From positions 62,001-126,000 of the forward strand of contig MCGO01000020.1 of the NCBI GenBank assembly GCA_002104985.1: a stretch of 64,000 bases of DNA, in the 5' to 3' direction. Below are positions 21,837 through 32,839 of this stretch, one piece after another. Position 1 is the stretch's first letter. Each line of letters opens with the position of its first letter. A model generated the notes under the pieces. That model ran no database searches. It was given only the letters and a program-made list of their open reading frames with translations, and was not told the origin of the DNA. The DNA comes from Rhizoclosmatium globosum (lineage: Eukaryota > Chytridiomycota > Chytridiomycetes > Chytridiales > Chytriomycetaceae). The position numbers and the translations under genes are program-made.

Positions 21837-22698
21837 ATGGCATCATTTGACTATGGCCGCTATGCGTTTGGCTTTGATTCCCTCCCACTTGCCATTATTG
21901 GGGCTTGCATCTCTGCCTTGTATCTCTGCACTGCGTCCTACAACATGGCTAAAGGCTCGTCTTCTGCCGTTCGTTGGACATTCTTTTACTTTGTTCTTTG
22001 GGGTCTGTTTCGTACAATTGGTTTCACATTGAGAGCTGTGGCGCTTACGGGAGACAATGGCACAAACCTCGGACTCACAGTCACAGCTCAAACTTTGTCT
22101 TCGATTGGGTATCTTCCACTGGTACGTGTCTTGGTATCCGGCAGTTTCTCATGGTACGTACAACCCATTCTATCAAAGTCACAACAATCCCATTTCTGAT
22201 CCTAATCTCACTGACGTCATTCTCTACCACAGTGTTAAAAACGGACATCCATCCTTCCCAACTGAAAGACTACAACGATTTGTCTCAATCTTGTTCTTAG
22301 TCTTTACTGGTCTCATCATCAATTACATTTCAAAGTCCACCGGTGCAGCTGATTTAACACAAACCGACCTCGCACTGCGTGACGTTGCTTATTGGGGTTT
22401 AACTCTTTTCGCCGCATGTCCAACGCTTTATGCCATTTACTCCATTTCTGTTGGAAACGTTCGTTTGATCAAGGTTTCGCAAGTGATTCTTGTACAAGGA
22501 ATTTTGCTTTTGATCAAGATAGGGTTCTCTTTGTATAAGGTGTACAACGATGGAAATCCCGAGGAAGAATCGTTTTACTACTTGTTCACAGTTTTGCCAG
22601 AATATTTGTATATGGGTTTCCATATTCACCCATGGCTTGTTGAGCAGTTTGTAGCTTTGGACTCGACGGGGAGAACCGTCAGTGAGAGTGCTGCTTAG
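21837..22698 (+). CDS. fungal multi-span membrane protein (DUF7702-like)
   Basis: Exons 21837-22153 and 22233-22698 give 260 residues with about seven hydrophobic helices. The N-terminus is MASFDYGRYAFGFDSLPLAI. The second helix region has FFYFVLWGLFRTIGFTLRAV, then TAQTLSSIGYLPL, which resembles a family of fungal seven-helix proteins of unknown function. The C-terminus ends ILPEYLY-like (VLPEYLYMGFHIHPWLVEQF). The only intron of correct phase is 79 nt (GTACGT...CACAG). It may be a small transporter or receptor-like protein; I cannot assign a substrate. It is not obviously related to the 7TM-R family further right. Confidence 0.6.
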
Positions 22699-22805
22699 AG
22701 CATTTATTCTTGAAGTCAACATAATACATCTTGAAATATATCTACCTCATTTTATTGTTATCCTAGTCTATAAACACCATCCTATGTATTACTTGAAGCA
22801 ACAGA

Positions 22806-25142
22806 TCACCAATCCCGTGCCTTTCTAGCTGGAGACTTCGGTCTCTGTCCATCTCGACTTAATGAGCCGTGGATTGTACGAGTAGATCCAAGATTTGGAC
22901 CTGGGCGAGATCTTCCATCTGGTGTGAAAGTACGCACGTTACCCGGCTTGGAAGGTCCATCATTAAATCTTTGATTTCCTCCTACAGCATCCCTGTTTTT
23001 AGGAGGCCCCCTTGGCATCGAAGAATGCGAGCCAGGGGATCCAACTCTGTCTCGATTGTCTCTTTCGTTTCTGTTATCGCGAGGATTCTGTCTGCCAGGG
23101 GAATTTCCACGACCACTTGACTTCCTGGCCATGCTGTTGTCGGTATTCAAATCGAACGGCGAACTGTATCCGTTTTGTCCACCTCCAGACTTAGACGGGC
23201 CTTTACCACGCTTGTCGTCCCCATTACTGCGTCTTGGTCCTGAATCAAATCGATCACCTGGCTTTCCACCCAAACTTCCTCGGCGAGGAGGTCTGCCGGA
23301 TCGATCAAATCCATCTTGCAGCTCCATAAAATTCTTATCTTCAACGCCTTGTTTCCCTTGACATGGTGTGATGCGCCAAGTAAATACTGTCCCACCCCCA
23401 GTGCAATCAGCATCAAGACAACCCACCCGACATAAACTCCAACCCAGACAATTCCAGCGCCATAAGCCGACAAACCCAAGTAAATATTCACAAGCGCAGC
23501 CAACATAACCAATCGACCCACCCACCAGTGCATCTGATCCCACCAAGGAACTTTGGCACGTTCCGCATCAAACAAGTATTCGCCACAAACCCAAGCGCAA
23601 TTTGAAGCGGCATGAACGCAAACGTAATAACCGTCCCCACGATTCCATGAATCGACGTGATGAATCGCTGTCCTGAAATTGTCAACTCAATCAACACAAG
23701 TCCCGTCACAGAAAGAACAAGAGGCCCAAGAATCATGGTTGCAACATGGATTCTGTACCAGTTGTGACCAAGACGCGCCTTCAAGAAACGGGCTACGAAC
23801 ACTCCAATAAAGGGAACACACCCCACGCGACGAACATGAGGATTCCGTGGACGAGTCGGAATAGATCCGTGTTTGTGGTCACCGTGCTTCCAACTGATGT
23901 TCCGTCTTTCGTCAAGTCAAGCGAGAATGATCCATAGTGGCCGGTTGTGTGTTGAGTGATTGACGAACCTGCGTCAGATGGTTTCGATGGCGCACTGTCG
24001 CTGACAGCATAAATCAAATTGGTCGGGCCTGATGTCGAGACACTTCCAAGTGGGATTGTGAAAGCAAATTGAATTTTCGCCCCGCTTAAGGCTGCAACTG
24101 AAGATGGAAGCGCAGAGAGGAGTTTAAAGTCTGCTTGACCGCTGACTGGGTTGGAGTGACATGTCCTCCCGCATTTCGTTGAGACAAGATGGTATTGCCG
24201 CCATTCAGCCAACCGACATACATATTGGCCCCATTCATTAAGCTTGATCCGAGACCGATTCCTATGTAACCTTGTAGAGTTGATTGAACTGAAATCGTGA
24301 CTAATTTAGTGGTAGGATCTCTCGTCGCTGTGATTGAAAAATCTTTTGATGAGGATGCGAACGTAGCAGTGGAACTGAAAGTCAACGCCGGTCCACTATT
24401 TGTTGCCTTTGGGGCTGGAGCACTTGTTGTGGCTGTGGCGTTTGGATTTGGGACAGTGCTCATATCAACCTGGATCGTATCCATCAAAGTATGTGGATGG
24501 AAATCAATGTTAGCTGGATCATCGGGATTCGAGACTTGCGCAGTTCCTCCAAGAGCCCAAGCGTAATTGGTTGAAGGGGAGATGGGGACATCGCTGGTAT
24601 CACTTGTCACAGCCAACGGCCGCCAGAACGAAGCCACAAATGCTGTCGCTACATTACATCCTCCGCAGAGAACAGGCGATCCACTCGCAGGGTTCACAAT
24701 CCGTCCATCGTTCGTCGATGCAACGTATCCAGGTGTCAAGGCCCCATCAAGCCCTTCTGGATCGAAAGCACTGGCTGCCATTGGATCCAGGGTATAAAAT
24801 ATAGCTACGACGAGTAAGTACAGGAAATCACACTCTACAGGACTCACAGTTTAGTCCCAACCATGCTCACTCCTCCAATTCCCAATCCCAACCAATAAGC
24901 CTGGGGTGACGATAGGGTAATCTGAACACCCGAAACACCACTGACAGCCATTGGGATCCATGAAACACAATAGGTCTCGCCTGTATTGCACCAGACACCT
25001 GTCATTCAATTGGTACTAAATTAGTAATAGATCCCGCTTCCTTTAGAATCTACTCACCAGCTGTGCTAGTACTGTTGGCGGATAGCACTAATGATGCACT
25101 GAGAAGTCCGGCCAGAAACGAGACAAGGGTGGCGACTTTCAT
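22806..25142 (-). CDS. DOMON/cytochrome b561 membrane oxidoreductase 1 (frameshifted)
   Basis: Signal peptide exon (MKVATLVSFLAGLLSASLVL), two DOMON-like beta domains (second: GYIGIGLGSSLMNGANMYVG), then a b561 domain whose His ligands lie in LVHGILMF, YRIHVAT, SIHGIVG and MHWWVGR. Such proteins move electrons across the membrane from a haem DOMON domain or ascorbate. The C-terminal tail of about 180 residues is unusual: Arg/Gly/Pro-rich with RG and SPGR motifs, as in RNA-binding tails. The reading frame breaks at about 24880, 24127, 23810-23824, 23575 and 23335. Sequence stays homologous to the second copy at 40.8 kb through each break, so these are indels, not introns. The gene starts 273 nt from the divergent 7TM-R gene at 25416. 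Confidence 0.75.
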
Positions 25143-25415
25143 TTTGTCAAGAATTGGTTTGGAGATTGGAATCGAAGGGAACAAATCAATTCAGTCTCGA
25201 AACTTTACTAAACTCTTCGACAATACAAATAGTGGCGCATAACTGTGTCATTGGTGTGCATATATTTTTAACGTTTCCTCTTCTTTCACTATATCATGCT
25301 TGCATTGCTTTCAGCAAGACCTGCATCCATCATTCTTTCGGAATATTTGACGGAATATTTAACCAAAGGCATGTTTTGAATTTCATGAACATCTTAACTG
25401 TAAATCTTGGTCTAA

Positions 25416-26389
25416 ATGAACAACCAAACTGTCCAAACAGCACCATCACAGTTGATAAATACCGAGTATATAGGCTATGGGTTTTCTGCTGGCGCAATCG
25501 TTCAGATAGCGGTTGGAGGAATCATCGCGACTGTGGTTCGTGTCTGTCAATGTCACGACAAACTCCCTGTCCTTGCCATCTCAACACTTATGATTCTCTT
25601 CAATATCACGGCCATTACTCTTCAAATATTGGACTGTTATACTATTGCTTTAAACGAAGTATTCTGTACTCGATTATGGCTTTGGGACAACACGGTCAGT
25701 CATTTGATGTATACTTCGTTTGGTATGCAAACGTTTTGATTACCATTGTCGCTTAGCTAACATTTTATTGAGATATGTTCATGCTTTATAAAACCTATGC
25801 CGTCTCTGGCTTTAGCCCAAGTGTTCGTTATTCGTCAATCGCTTTATTTTTCTGCCGGATTCTCGTTTCCCTTTATGATATTCTCAAATCAAAGGGAGAG
25901 TGGGATCCAATAGGTTTACAATGTAACTATAACCAGGACGTTATGTCAGGAATTATTTACAATTGCTTCGATGTCTTTTGCGACTTGTATTCCACAATTG
26001 TGTGTACGTATTTTTCCTGGGATATTCTAAGATCTGGTACTATGTCAGACACTGCTTTAGTTATATTAAAAGACAACGTTATTCGAAGTCTTGTAGTTAC
26101 AGTCGTTGATTCATATGAAATTTATGCCTTCTTGAACCCTCAATTAATCACGTTCTACACTTACGCGTTCCAGGAAGGTATTTACACTGCCGCCGTTAAC
26201 ATGGAAGTATTTTGGATTCAGGAAAGAAAGAGAAGTTATTCTACGGTGTCTGGACAATCCAACCCGAGCAAGAAAGGAAACGGGTCATTTACAGAAGGGG
26301 GGTTGACAAAAAGAATCGACGATAATTATGTTACCGATAATGTTTTTACAAAATCCAAGCGTCAAATAGCGAAGCATCACCGCGAATAA
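25416..26389 (+). CDS. seven-helix receptor-like protein 7TM-R1
   Basis: Exons 25416-25722 and 25773-26389 give 307 residues with seven hydrophobic helices. It belongs to a family repeated nine times in this window. Shared marks here are the Met-rich helix 2 (LAISTLMILFNITAI), LYKTYAVSGF after helix 3, DILKSKGEWDPIGLQCNYNQ before helix 5 and NCFDVFCDLYSTIV in helix 5. The C-terminal tail is cytosolic-looking and basic. I recognise no named family, although the seven helices and charged tail suggest a GPCR-like receptor. Past the stop, a second frame (26395-26601) keeps coding-like Ser/Glu composition and may be the true tail behind a one-base loss in GGGG. The gene is divergent from a DOMON/b561 gene. 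Confidence 0.75.
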
Positions 26390-26719
26390 AGGGGATGCAT
26401 TTTGAGGATCAAGACTTATCATTGAACAGACGGCGAAGCAGTACAACATTGACTCGAACAAAAACTCACCATTCTGAAGATCATGGACTTGTGAAAGTCG
26501 TTGAGGAGTTTGAAACACATGAATGTGAAGAACAGATTAGTAACAGTCCAAGAACGAGCAGTTCTCAAAAATCCCAAGAAAACAGCGCAAATGAAGGTTG
26601 ATGTTACAATCATTATAATATATATCATTCATATATGGGGCATGTTCAAATGAAAAAAAATATATGTATGAAAAAAAGTGAAAGAAAAAAAAGTATTAAT
26701 CCTTTATACCTATGCATTT

Positions 26720-29083
26720 TTACAAATCACCAGGTTCCTCAAATACAACCCGATGCACAGCGCGATTTGACTTTGTCACTTCACGGTCAACATCTTCGTC
26801 CGGCTCAGAATGAATGACTCGTTGCTGACCAACAGAAACGGATGAGAAATCTTCTTCCTCAGGCTCATCAAACACGACCCGATGGACAGCCCGATTCGAA
26901 GCAGAAACGTTTCTGTCCACTTCTTTCGGCTCATCTTGCAATATCCGCGCTGGTCCCGAAAATGCCGAAAGGTCTTCTTCTTCCGGTTCATCAAATACCA
27001 CTCGATGTACAGCTCGGTTCGACTTTGTCACTATTCGATCAACGTCTTCCTCTTCAGGCTCTTCAAAGACGACACGATGCACGGCTCGATTCGATTTTGT
27101 GATAATTCTGTCAACGTCTTCCTCCTCAGGCTCTTCAAACACTATCCGATGTACCGCCTTATTTGACTTCGTGACGATCCGATCGACGTCCTCCTCTTCT
27201 GGTTCTTCAAAGACAACTCTATGGACAGCGCGATTTGACTTTGTAACTAGCCGGTCAACATCTTCTTCCTCTGGTTCCGCGTGAATAACTCGAGGAGGAA
27301 GGGGTATAGACTCCAAATCTTCTTCCTCAGGCTCATCAAAGACGATTCGATTAACAGCTCGATTTGACTTTGACACTATCCTATCGACATCTTCCTCAGG
27401 TTCGGTATGAATTATGCGGTTGGTTGGGAGCGGAATATTGTCGTCCTCGGGTTCAGCATAGAAAACTCGCGGTTTCGGTACAACAACTTCCTCCACTTCA
27501 TCTTCCGGCTCAGCGTGAATAACCCTAGGTTTTAGAGGCGCGACAAAGACATCCTCTTCATCCTCAGGTTCAGCGTGAATAATCCTGGGCTTCGGCAACA
27601 CAACTTCCTCCTCATCTTCAGGCTCAGCATGGATGATTCTCGGTTTTGGAACAAACGCATCATCGGCATCGTCTTCTTCCGGCTCAGCATGTATGATTCG
27701 TACAGGCATGGGCATAGGAACAACCAAAACATCACTGTACTCCTCAGGCTCGTCAACAAACACCCGATTCACAGCTCGATTCGGTTTCGAGACTTTTCGT
27801 TCTACCACCAACGTTTTCAAGTCTTCTGAAGAAGGGGGGCCTCTGTGCTTCCTCATGGAGGTGGGCGATTGTCGCGAGTCTGAATATCGGCTGTATGCTG
27901 CTGAATTGATGTGTTCAAGTTCTTTGGCGTCTGTTTGATGGTCTGCTGGAGTGAAAGTACCGCCAATGACACGGCGGTAAGCCATTGTGGATGAGGTGCT
28001 TCCTGGAACGGTACTGCTGCTTGAACTTCCACCACCTCCTCCCAAACTACTATCTGCTCGTTCGGTGAATGGATTGCTTGGTGCACGATTGTGATTCATG
28101 GATTTGAGTGGAATGCTTTCTGCCCCGTCAAAGGGACCACCGTATGACGAGCTACCCATGGAGAAGGAAGTATCCGTTCGATCAACAAGAGCATCGTCTG
28201 TTTGAGAGAGTACAGAGTCTGGATGTTTTTTGCGGTATTCTTGCATGATGTCATCCAGTCGACGGAGGACGGATTCACCTGCTTTCAAGACTTCGTTTCC
28301 AGATTCTTTTGGAGGACCTATGAGGACTTTATGGTAGGCGGGACGTTTTCCCATGCTAAAAGAAACAGGTGGTCAGTGTCATACAGGTTTCTGTGGTGTC
28401 CATAGTTGAACACTTTTCGCACTTGTGTCTCCACTCAGAACTGCATCCCTTCATCAACTGGTACTCACATTAAAAAGAGAGCAGCAATCGAAAGTACCCA
28501 GCTCCAAAGCCCGGCACTAACACCAGCCGGCAATCCGGCAAGAATGATCCCAAGCTGCATCTGAACCAGCGACAGCAACAGCATCACCCTTCCCATCCAC
28601 CGATGTACCTTCACATGTAACGGTGTTTTCGTATGTGCAGTAGTCCAGTAAATAGCCGTGTAGATACCTTAACCCTTAATCAGTTCTACCCACCCCTAGC
28701 AACCCTCCCCCAAAACATTACTCACCAACGCCAACCTGCGCCGGCAGCATCACCAACGCAATCAACACGCCCAATGTCCCATGCGCACTCTTGAACGCAA
28801 ACGGGCGATCAACCTCCGCCTCAATCAAAACCAGTCCAAATGCAACGACAGCAGCAACAACAAGATTCAGGCCGCCATGCAGCCACAGCCAGTACTTCTT
28901 CTTTTGAAGGTATCGCGCGGCAAAGATGGCGCCAATCGGAAGAACTCCAAAGGCCACAAACATTGACAGCCCGTGGAGCACGATAAGCCCCAGCTTCTCC
29001 ATTTGGGCTTCATCGTTTGATGATGTGGTGTTGGTTGGAGATAATGTTGGGGACGGGGAGAGAAGTGATGAAGTCGTCGACAT
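26720..29083 (-). CDS. cytochrome b561-domain protein with a long acidic repeat tail
   Basis: Exons 29083-28726, 28667-28469 and 28355-26720 give 730 residues with no frameshift. Residues about 30-200 are a cytochrome b561 domain of five to six helices with His in VLHGLSMF, LWLHGGLN, SAHGTLG and VHRWMGR, the expected haem ligands. There is no DOMON domain and no clear signal peptide. From about 205 the chain is soluble: IMGKRPAYHKVLIGPP, a helical segment, a Ser/Gly stretch, then more than 300 residues of repeats built on EPEEExxxR and KSNRAVHRVVF(E/D). Electron transfer across a membrane is the family role; the tail may be a binding platform. It starts 74 nt from the divergent 7TM-R2 gene. 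Confidence 0.85.
26725..27790 (-). repeat. coding tandem repeats of the b561 tail
   Basis: Two interleaved repeat types. The long unit is about 26 codons, with the core KSNRAVHRVVFEEPEEED and its variants. The short unit is about 17-20 codons, with the core PKPRIIHAEPEDEEE. Together they form at least 14 units, and all end in the same E-P-E-(E/D) block. Synonymous positions vary between units, so the repeats are maintained at protein level rather than being a recent expansion. Confidence 0.85.
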
Positions 29084-29157
29084 TGGTTGGGTTTTTGTGG
29101 ATGGAAGAAGAACTCCAATCCCGTTTTACATTTACTTCAACAATACCCATTTACACG

Positions 29158-30249
29158 ATGCACCATTCTTCTCTTCATTCGCCGCTGCATATGGTTGTGT
29201 ACGGTATTCTTGCAGGCTCTATCACGGAAATATCTGTTCATGGGATATTGTGTATCTGGCTCCTCCCAACGGCACGAGTAACAACGTCGCCCAATTCAAT
29301 CACAAAATCAGAGTCAAATAAGCTCTCGCCGATTTTTCTACTGATGCTGTTTTTCAATACGTGGGGGATAATTTACATGGCTCTAAATACTTGGGCCTTG
29401 TTTTTGACTCGTGACTTTTGCTTCCCAGGCCAAATCGTTGTCAATTTAGCCAGCCAAGTCTATTATATATCATTTGACGTATTTTTGTTATATAAAACAT
29501 ACGCGCTGTGTCCAGCAAAACCAAGAATACGGCTCTCTATTGGTTTGGTAATTCTACACCGTTTTCTGTGGACTCTTGCAGACCTTGTCTCATCACGCGG
29601 AATCTACAACGATGCCACAAATGCATGTGAATACTATCAGAACCCAATCACAGGATTCGGATACAACGCGTCGGATATAATTTGCGATTTGTTTTGTACG
29701 TATATTGCTGTTTCCAAAAACTGGTCCCACCTCTCACGTCACTCCAAAAACTTTTCAATCGTTGCACGTATTGTTGTTCATGAAAACATTCTGCGCTCTG
29801 TGATAGTTCTTCTGGTCAATAGCTTTGAAGCATTTGTTTTTATCGGAATCAATTCAAAAAACGTGTTCCTTGCGTGGTTGGCGTATCTCGTTCAAGATTA
29901 TTTCTACGCCCGATGCTTGAATGCCGAGTTTCTGTGGATCAAGTTGAGGAGGGATAGGTTGACATCAACAGTTGGAAATGTAGGTGTGCTGGTTACAGAT
30001 TCGCTCAATCGTTTGAAGGAAGCTGATGAGGAGCGGCAAAGTCGGCAAAGCCAGCAAAATCGTAGCTTAATGATGAGTCCCGCTATTGTGCAACGTCCTT
30101 CATTTGCCAGTGTGAGTTTTATGGCACCAGTGGTTAGAAGCCCAAGTGTATTGCAAAGTCCGGCTTTCAGCGAAGATGTCGGTTCCGGTAATTATCCAGG
30201 GACAGCAGTGCGAAGTCTATCTATTAGAAGTTACGATAGTGCTCAATAA
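29158..30249 (+). CDS. seven-helix receptor-like protein 7TM-R2 (intronless)
   Basis: One exon, 363 residues. Family marks: FLLYKTYALCP, RFLWTLADLVSSRGIYN, CEYYQNPITGFGYNASDIIC, RSVIVLLVNSFEAFVF and YARCLNAEFLWIKLRRDRL. The C-terminal tail is about 90 residues, Ser- and Gln-rich with many Arg, suited to phosphorylation. Other members have introns near the N-G/R-S and Y(A/V)|xx positions; this one has none, so it may be a retrocopy. The start Met is the first after an upstream run that overlaps the divergent b561 gene. Function unknown. Confidence 0.82.
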   Translation: MHHSSLHSPLHMVVYGILAGSITEISVHGILCIWLLPTARVTTSPNSITKSESNKLSPIFLLMLFFNTWGIIYMALNTWALFLTRDFCFPGQIVVNLASQVYYISFDVFLLYKTYALCPAKPRIRLSIGLVILHRFLWTLADLVSSRGIYNDATNACEYYQNPITGFGYNASDIICDLFCTYIAVSKNWSHLSRHSKNFSIVARIVVHENILRSVIVLLVNSFEAFVFIGINSKNVFLAWLAYLVQDYFYARCLNAEFLWIKLRRDRLTSTVGNVGVLVTDSLNRLKEADEERQSRQSQQNRSLMMSPAIVQRPSFASVSFMAPVVRSPSVLQSPAFSEDVGSGNYPGTAVRSLSIRSYDSAQ

Positions 30250-30304
30250 ACGGATAATTCTTGCTTCAATGTTAAATTGCAAAATTCTTTACGGAAAGCA
30301 CACA

Positions 30305-31136
30305 ATGGAACAAACAGTGGAAGCCATCCAAAGCAGACTACAAGGGTCCTACGATGCCACGATCGCCTTTCTCTCTGAACACGATCTCAAGAAAGAGTTT
30401 TGGCAGATCCTCGGATCAACTGCCCAGGCTGGCGTGTCAAAGGCTGCCACAGCTCTTTCGCCAGTTGCCGAGGCCCTTGTTCCCGCAAAAGAGTATATTA
30501 ACCTCGTTGCAGAAGATACTTCATTGTATTTGATAGAAGAGGTGGTTCCAGCGGCCTTGGACCAATGGGATGATTTGGTTGATAAAGCCTCCCCATACAC
30601 TACCCCTGTTTGGGAAGCATATGCCCCAATCCATAATACTCTTTCACAACGCATCTTTGGCACTCCAATTACTTACTACATGGTCGTCGCGCTTCTTTTC
30701 CACCTCCTCACCACTCTGTACCCAAAACTGTCTCCCAGTAGACATCTCTGCCACGCAAAACACATTTTGGTCGCAACGGAGGAAGATGCAAAGAAAGTTC
30801 AGGCTGAATTGCGGAAGGCAAAGACTCTCGATAAGTTTGCTGAATTGGCAAGGAAGTCGAGTATCTGTACATCTAGTAAAGGACGTGGCGGTGATTTGAA
30901 GCCATTTAAAGAAGGAGACGGGACATGGCCAAAGGAGTTTGAGGAATATTGCTTTGGGTAAGTTTTGGCAGATTTCTTCTTGATTGACGAAGTGAAACAC
31001 ACACTTCTCCCCATCAGACTTATTCACCTGACTAACGCATTCATTTAGTGAAAAAACGAGAGAATGGGTTGTATCACGAATCATTAAGACGGAACTTGGG
31101 TATCATTTGATTATGGTCACCAAGAAAGCTGCTTAA
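30305..31136 (+). CDS. membrane-anchored parvulin-type prolyl isomerase 1
   Basis: Exons 30305-30957 and 31049-31136 give 246 residues. An amphipathic N-terminal region precedes WEAYAPIHNTLSQRIFGTP and a membrane helix (TYYMVVALLFHLLTTLYP). The C-terminal 95 residues are a PpiC/rotamase domain: CHAKHILVATEEDAKKVQ, KFAELARKSSICTSS, GGDLKPF, FEEYCFG, TELGYHLIMVT. The active His residues of parvulins (AKHIL, GYHLI) are present. It would catalyse proline cis-trans isomerisation at a membrane surface. The shorter paralogue follows immediately on the same strand. Confidence 0.88.
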
Positions 31137-31282
31137 TCCTCTTTATTTCTCGTTCGTTATTAGGGATCTATGATGGAGAAGAATTATAAAACGAATCAAG
31201 TAAATGTCTTTCAATTGCCACGTTGAGTTTATCCGCACTTTCTGCACCCCAAAAACCGTTCCCCCAAATCCAACACGCCAAC

Positions 31283-31765
31283 ATGGAAGTCATCAAACCA
31301 CTCCTTGACGCTCTTCAGCCAATCACCGCTCCTCTCTGGGAAGCCTACGCACCCATCCACGAAGTCCTCCGCCAAAAGGTGCTCGGCCCATTGAACGGAT
31401 ACACCTTGATCATCCTCGCCTTCCAAGTCCTCCAATGGATCATCCCACGTGGCGGCTCAAGCGGCCAAGTCTCTGCATCCCACATCCTCGTTAAGGAGGA
31501 GGCCAAGATCAAGGATCTCCAGGAACAGTTGAAGAAGGAGGAGACCCCTGAGAAGTTTGCTGAGCTGGCGAAACAGCATTCTGTTTGTCCAAGTGGAAAG
31601 AACGGAGGTAGTTTGGGAAGCTTTGGGAAGGGACAGATGGTGCGGGAGTTTGAAGCTTATTGCTTTGACCCTGAGACTAAGGTTGGAAAGGTGTCGGATG
31701 TTGTCAAGACTCAGTTTGGATGGCACTTGATTATGGTTACAAAGGGGGTTGAGGTGAAGAAGTAA
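31283..31765 (+). CDS. membrane-anchored parvulin-type prolyl isomerase 2
   Basis: Intronless, 160 residues from Met31283, the only ATG that fits. It repeats the layout of the preceding gene: LWEAYAPIHEVLRQKVLGP, one membrane helix (YTLIILAFQVLQWIIP), then a parvulin domain with SASHILVKEEAKIKDLQ, KFAELAKQHSVCPSG, GGSLGSFGKGQMVREFEAYCF and QFGWHLIMVT. The core is closer to canonical parvulin than that of copy 1. The shared AYAPIH motif before the helix shows that both arose from one anchored ancestor. Confidence 0.88.
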   Translation: MEVIKPLLDALQPITAPLWEAYAPIHEVLRQKVLGPLNGYTLIILAFQVLQWIIPRGGSSGQVSASHILVKEEAKIKDLQEQLKKEETPEKFAELAKQHSVCPSGKNGGSLGSFGKGQMVREFEAYCFDPETKVGKVSDVVKTQFGWHLIMVTKGVEVKK

Positions 31766-31856
31766 GCTAGCTGGAGTTCATTGTGTTGCGATGTTGCCAA
31801 CTGTTGTGTAATAAACGCAATGTTTATGTATATGTTCAATGGGCATATTAATCACG

Positions 31857-32810
31857 TTAATTAACTGTGACCAAAGTCCCACGCCTCTCTGCTTCACAGC
31901 ATTGGGCAGTTGTGTTCTTCCCAATCGTTGTGTTCATGCTTCTCCGTCGTATTCCTACCCAAAACGCCTCTGCATTCAAACAACGCGCATATACATACGC
32001 TTGGGCCAAGTACGCCAACCACAGCTTGAAAGGATCATCGGCGACCGTAAGTGCAACATAAAAACAAAACATATTTGTAGAGAGTATAACTACGCTACGT
32101 GCAACTGACCAGAATCAATTAATTGCGTGAAATAGCAACCTGTCACATTACTCACCATTATCGTGCAATACAACTTCACCAATCTTTGTGACGCCGCTTC
32201 CAATGTACTTCCAGCTACAAGTGACGGAGACAACGGTACAAAATGCATCAGCCAGAATATCTGAGAGAATACATCCCATTCCGCTTAATGAGCTTTGAAA
32301 CACCACACATTGCCCATTCCTCCAATATCCATGCGTTTCGAAAAGATCCAACCCAGACCATGCAATACGATGGAGAAAAATAATCAGACATGAACGTTCA
32401 ACCCAAGTGTTTGAGTTACTTAGTATGTAGCTTTTGTATAACAAGAAAACATCGAATAAAATATGCGCGAAATGGCAAGCAAGGTTTTGGAACAGTTGGA
32501 TGCCGCGACAGTTGGATTGTGTAAATTGATGGGATTTGTATGTGGCAATCGTATACAGTAGAAGAAACACGTTACAGAAGAAAAAAAGAACTGGAATCGA
32601 GGGCAGAAATGTACTTTGTTTTTTCTTTTTTGGTGGTTTGGGAAGCTTTACAGAAGCACGCCTATGAAACAAAGAGTACTCGAAGTAGAAACTTTGAATA
32701 AGCCCTGCTACAACAACTTCAGATATCAAACCCTGGATTAATCCAAGTAACAGGCGTTCTTGTGTACTAAATGTCTCAGATAATGTGACAAAGGCCAGTT
32801 CAGGCTCCAT
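31857..32810 (-). CDS. seven-helix receptor-like protein 7TM-R3
   Basis: Exons 32810-32156 and 32104-31857 give 300 residues. Helix 2 follows a basic loop (KLPKPPKKKKQST). Family marks are LFDVFLLYKSYILS, HRIAWSGLDLFETHGYW, CVVFQSSLSGMG and GVTKIGEVVLHDNG, after which the intron splits a Gly/Val codon. RSVVILSTN, then AYVYARCLNAEAFWVGIRRRSM closes helix 7. The usual NSxE of helix 6 is NMFC here. It is the last (3'-most) gene of the five-gene minus-strand array. Confidence 0.78.
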
Positions 32811-32839
32811 TGTTCTGTAAAAGAATCGGTGCCAAACTT

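Noticed and set aside
26395..26601. A separate small gene downstream of 7TM-R1
   Set aside because: Its Ser/Glu-rich composition fits a C-terminal tail of R1 displaced by one base; no own promoter or motif is visible.
27000..27300. CRISPR-like periodic repeats
   Set aside because: They are in-frame coding repeats of the b561 tail, with variable spacers of the same composition.
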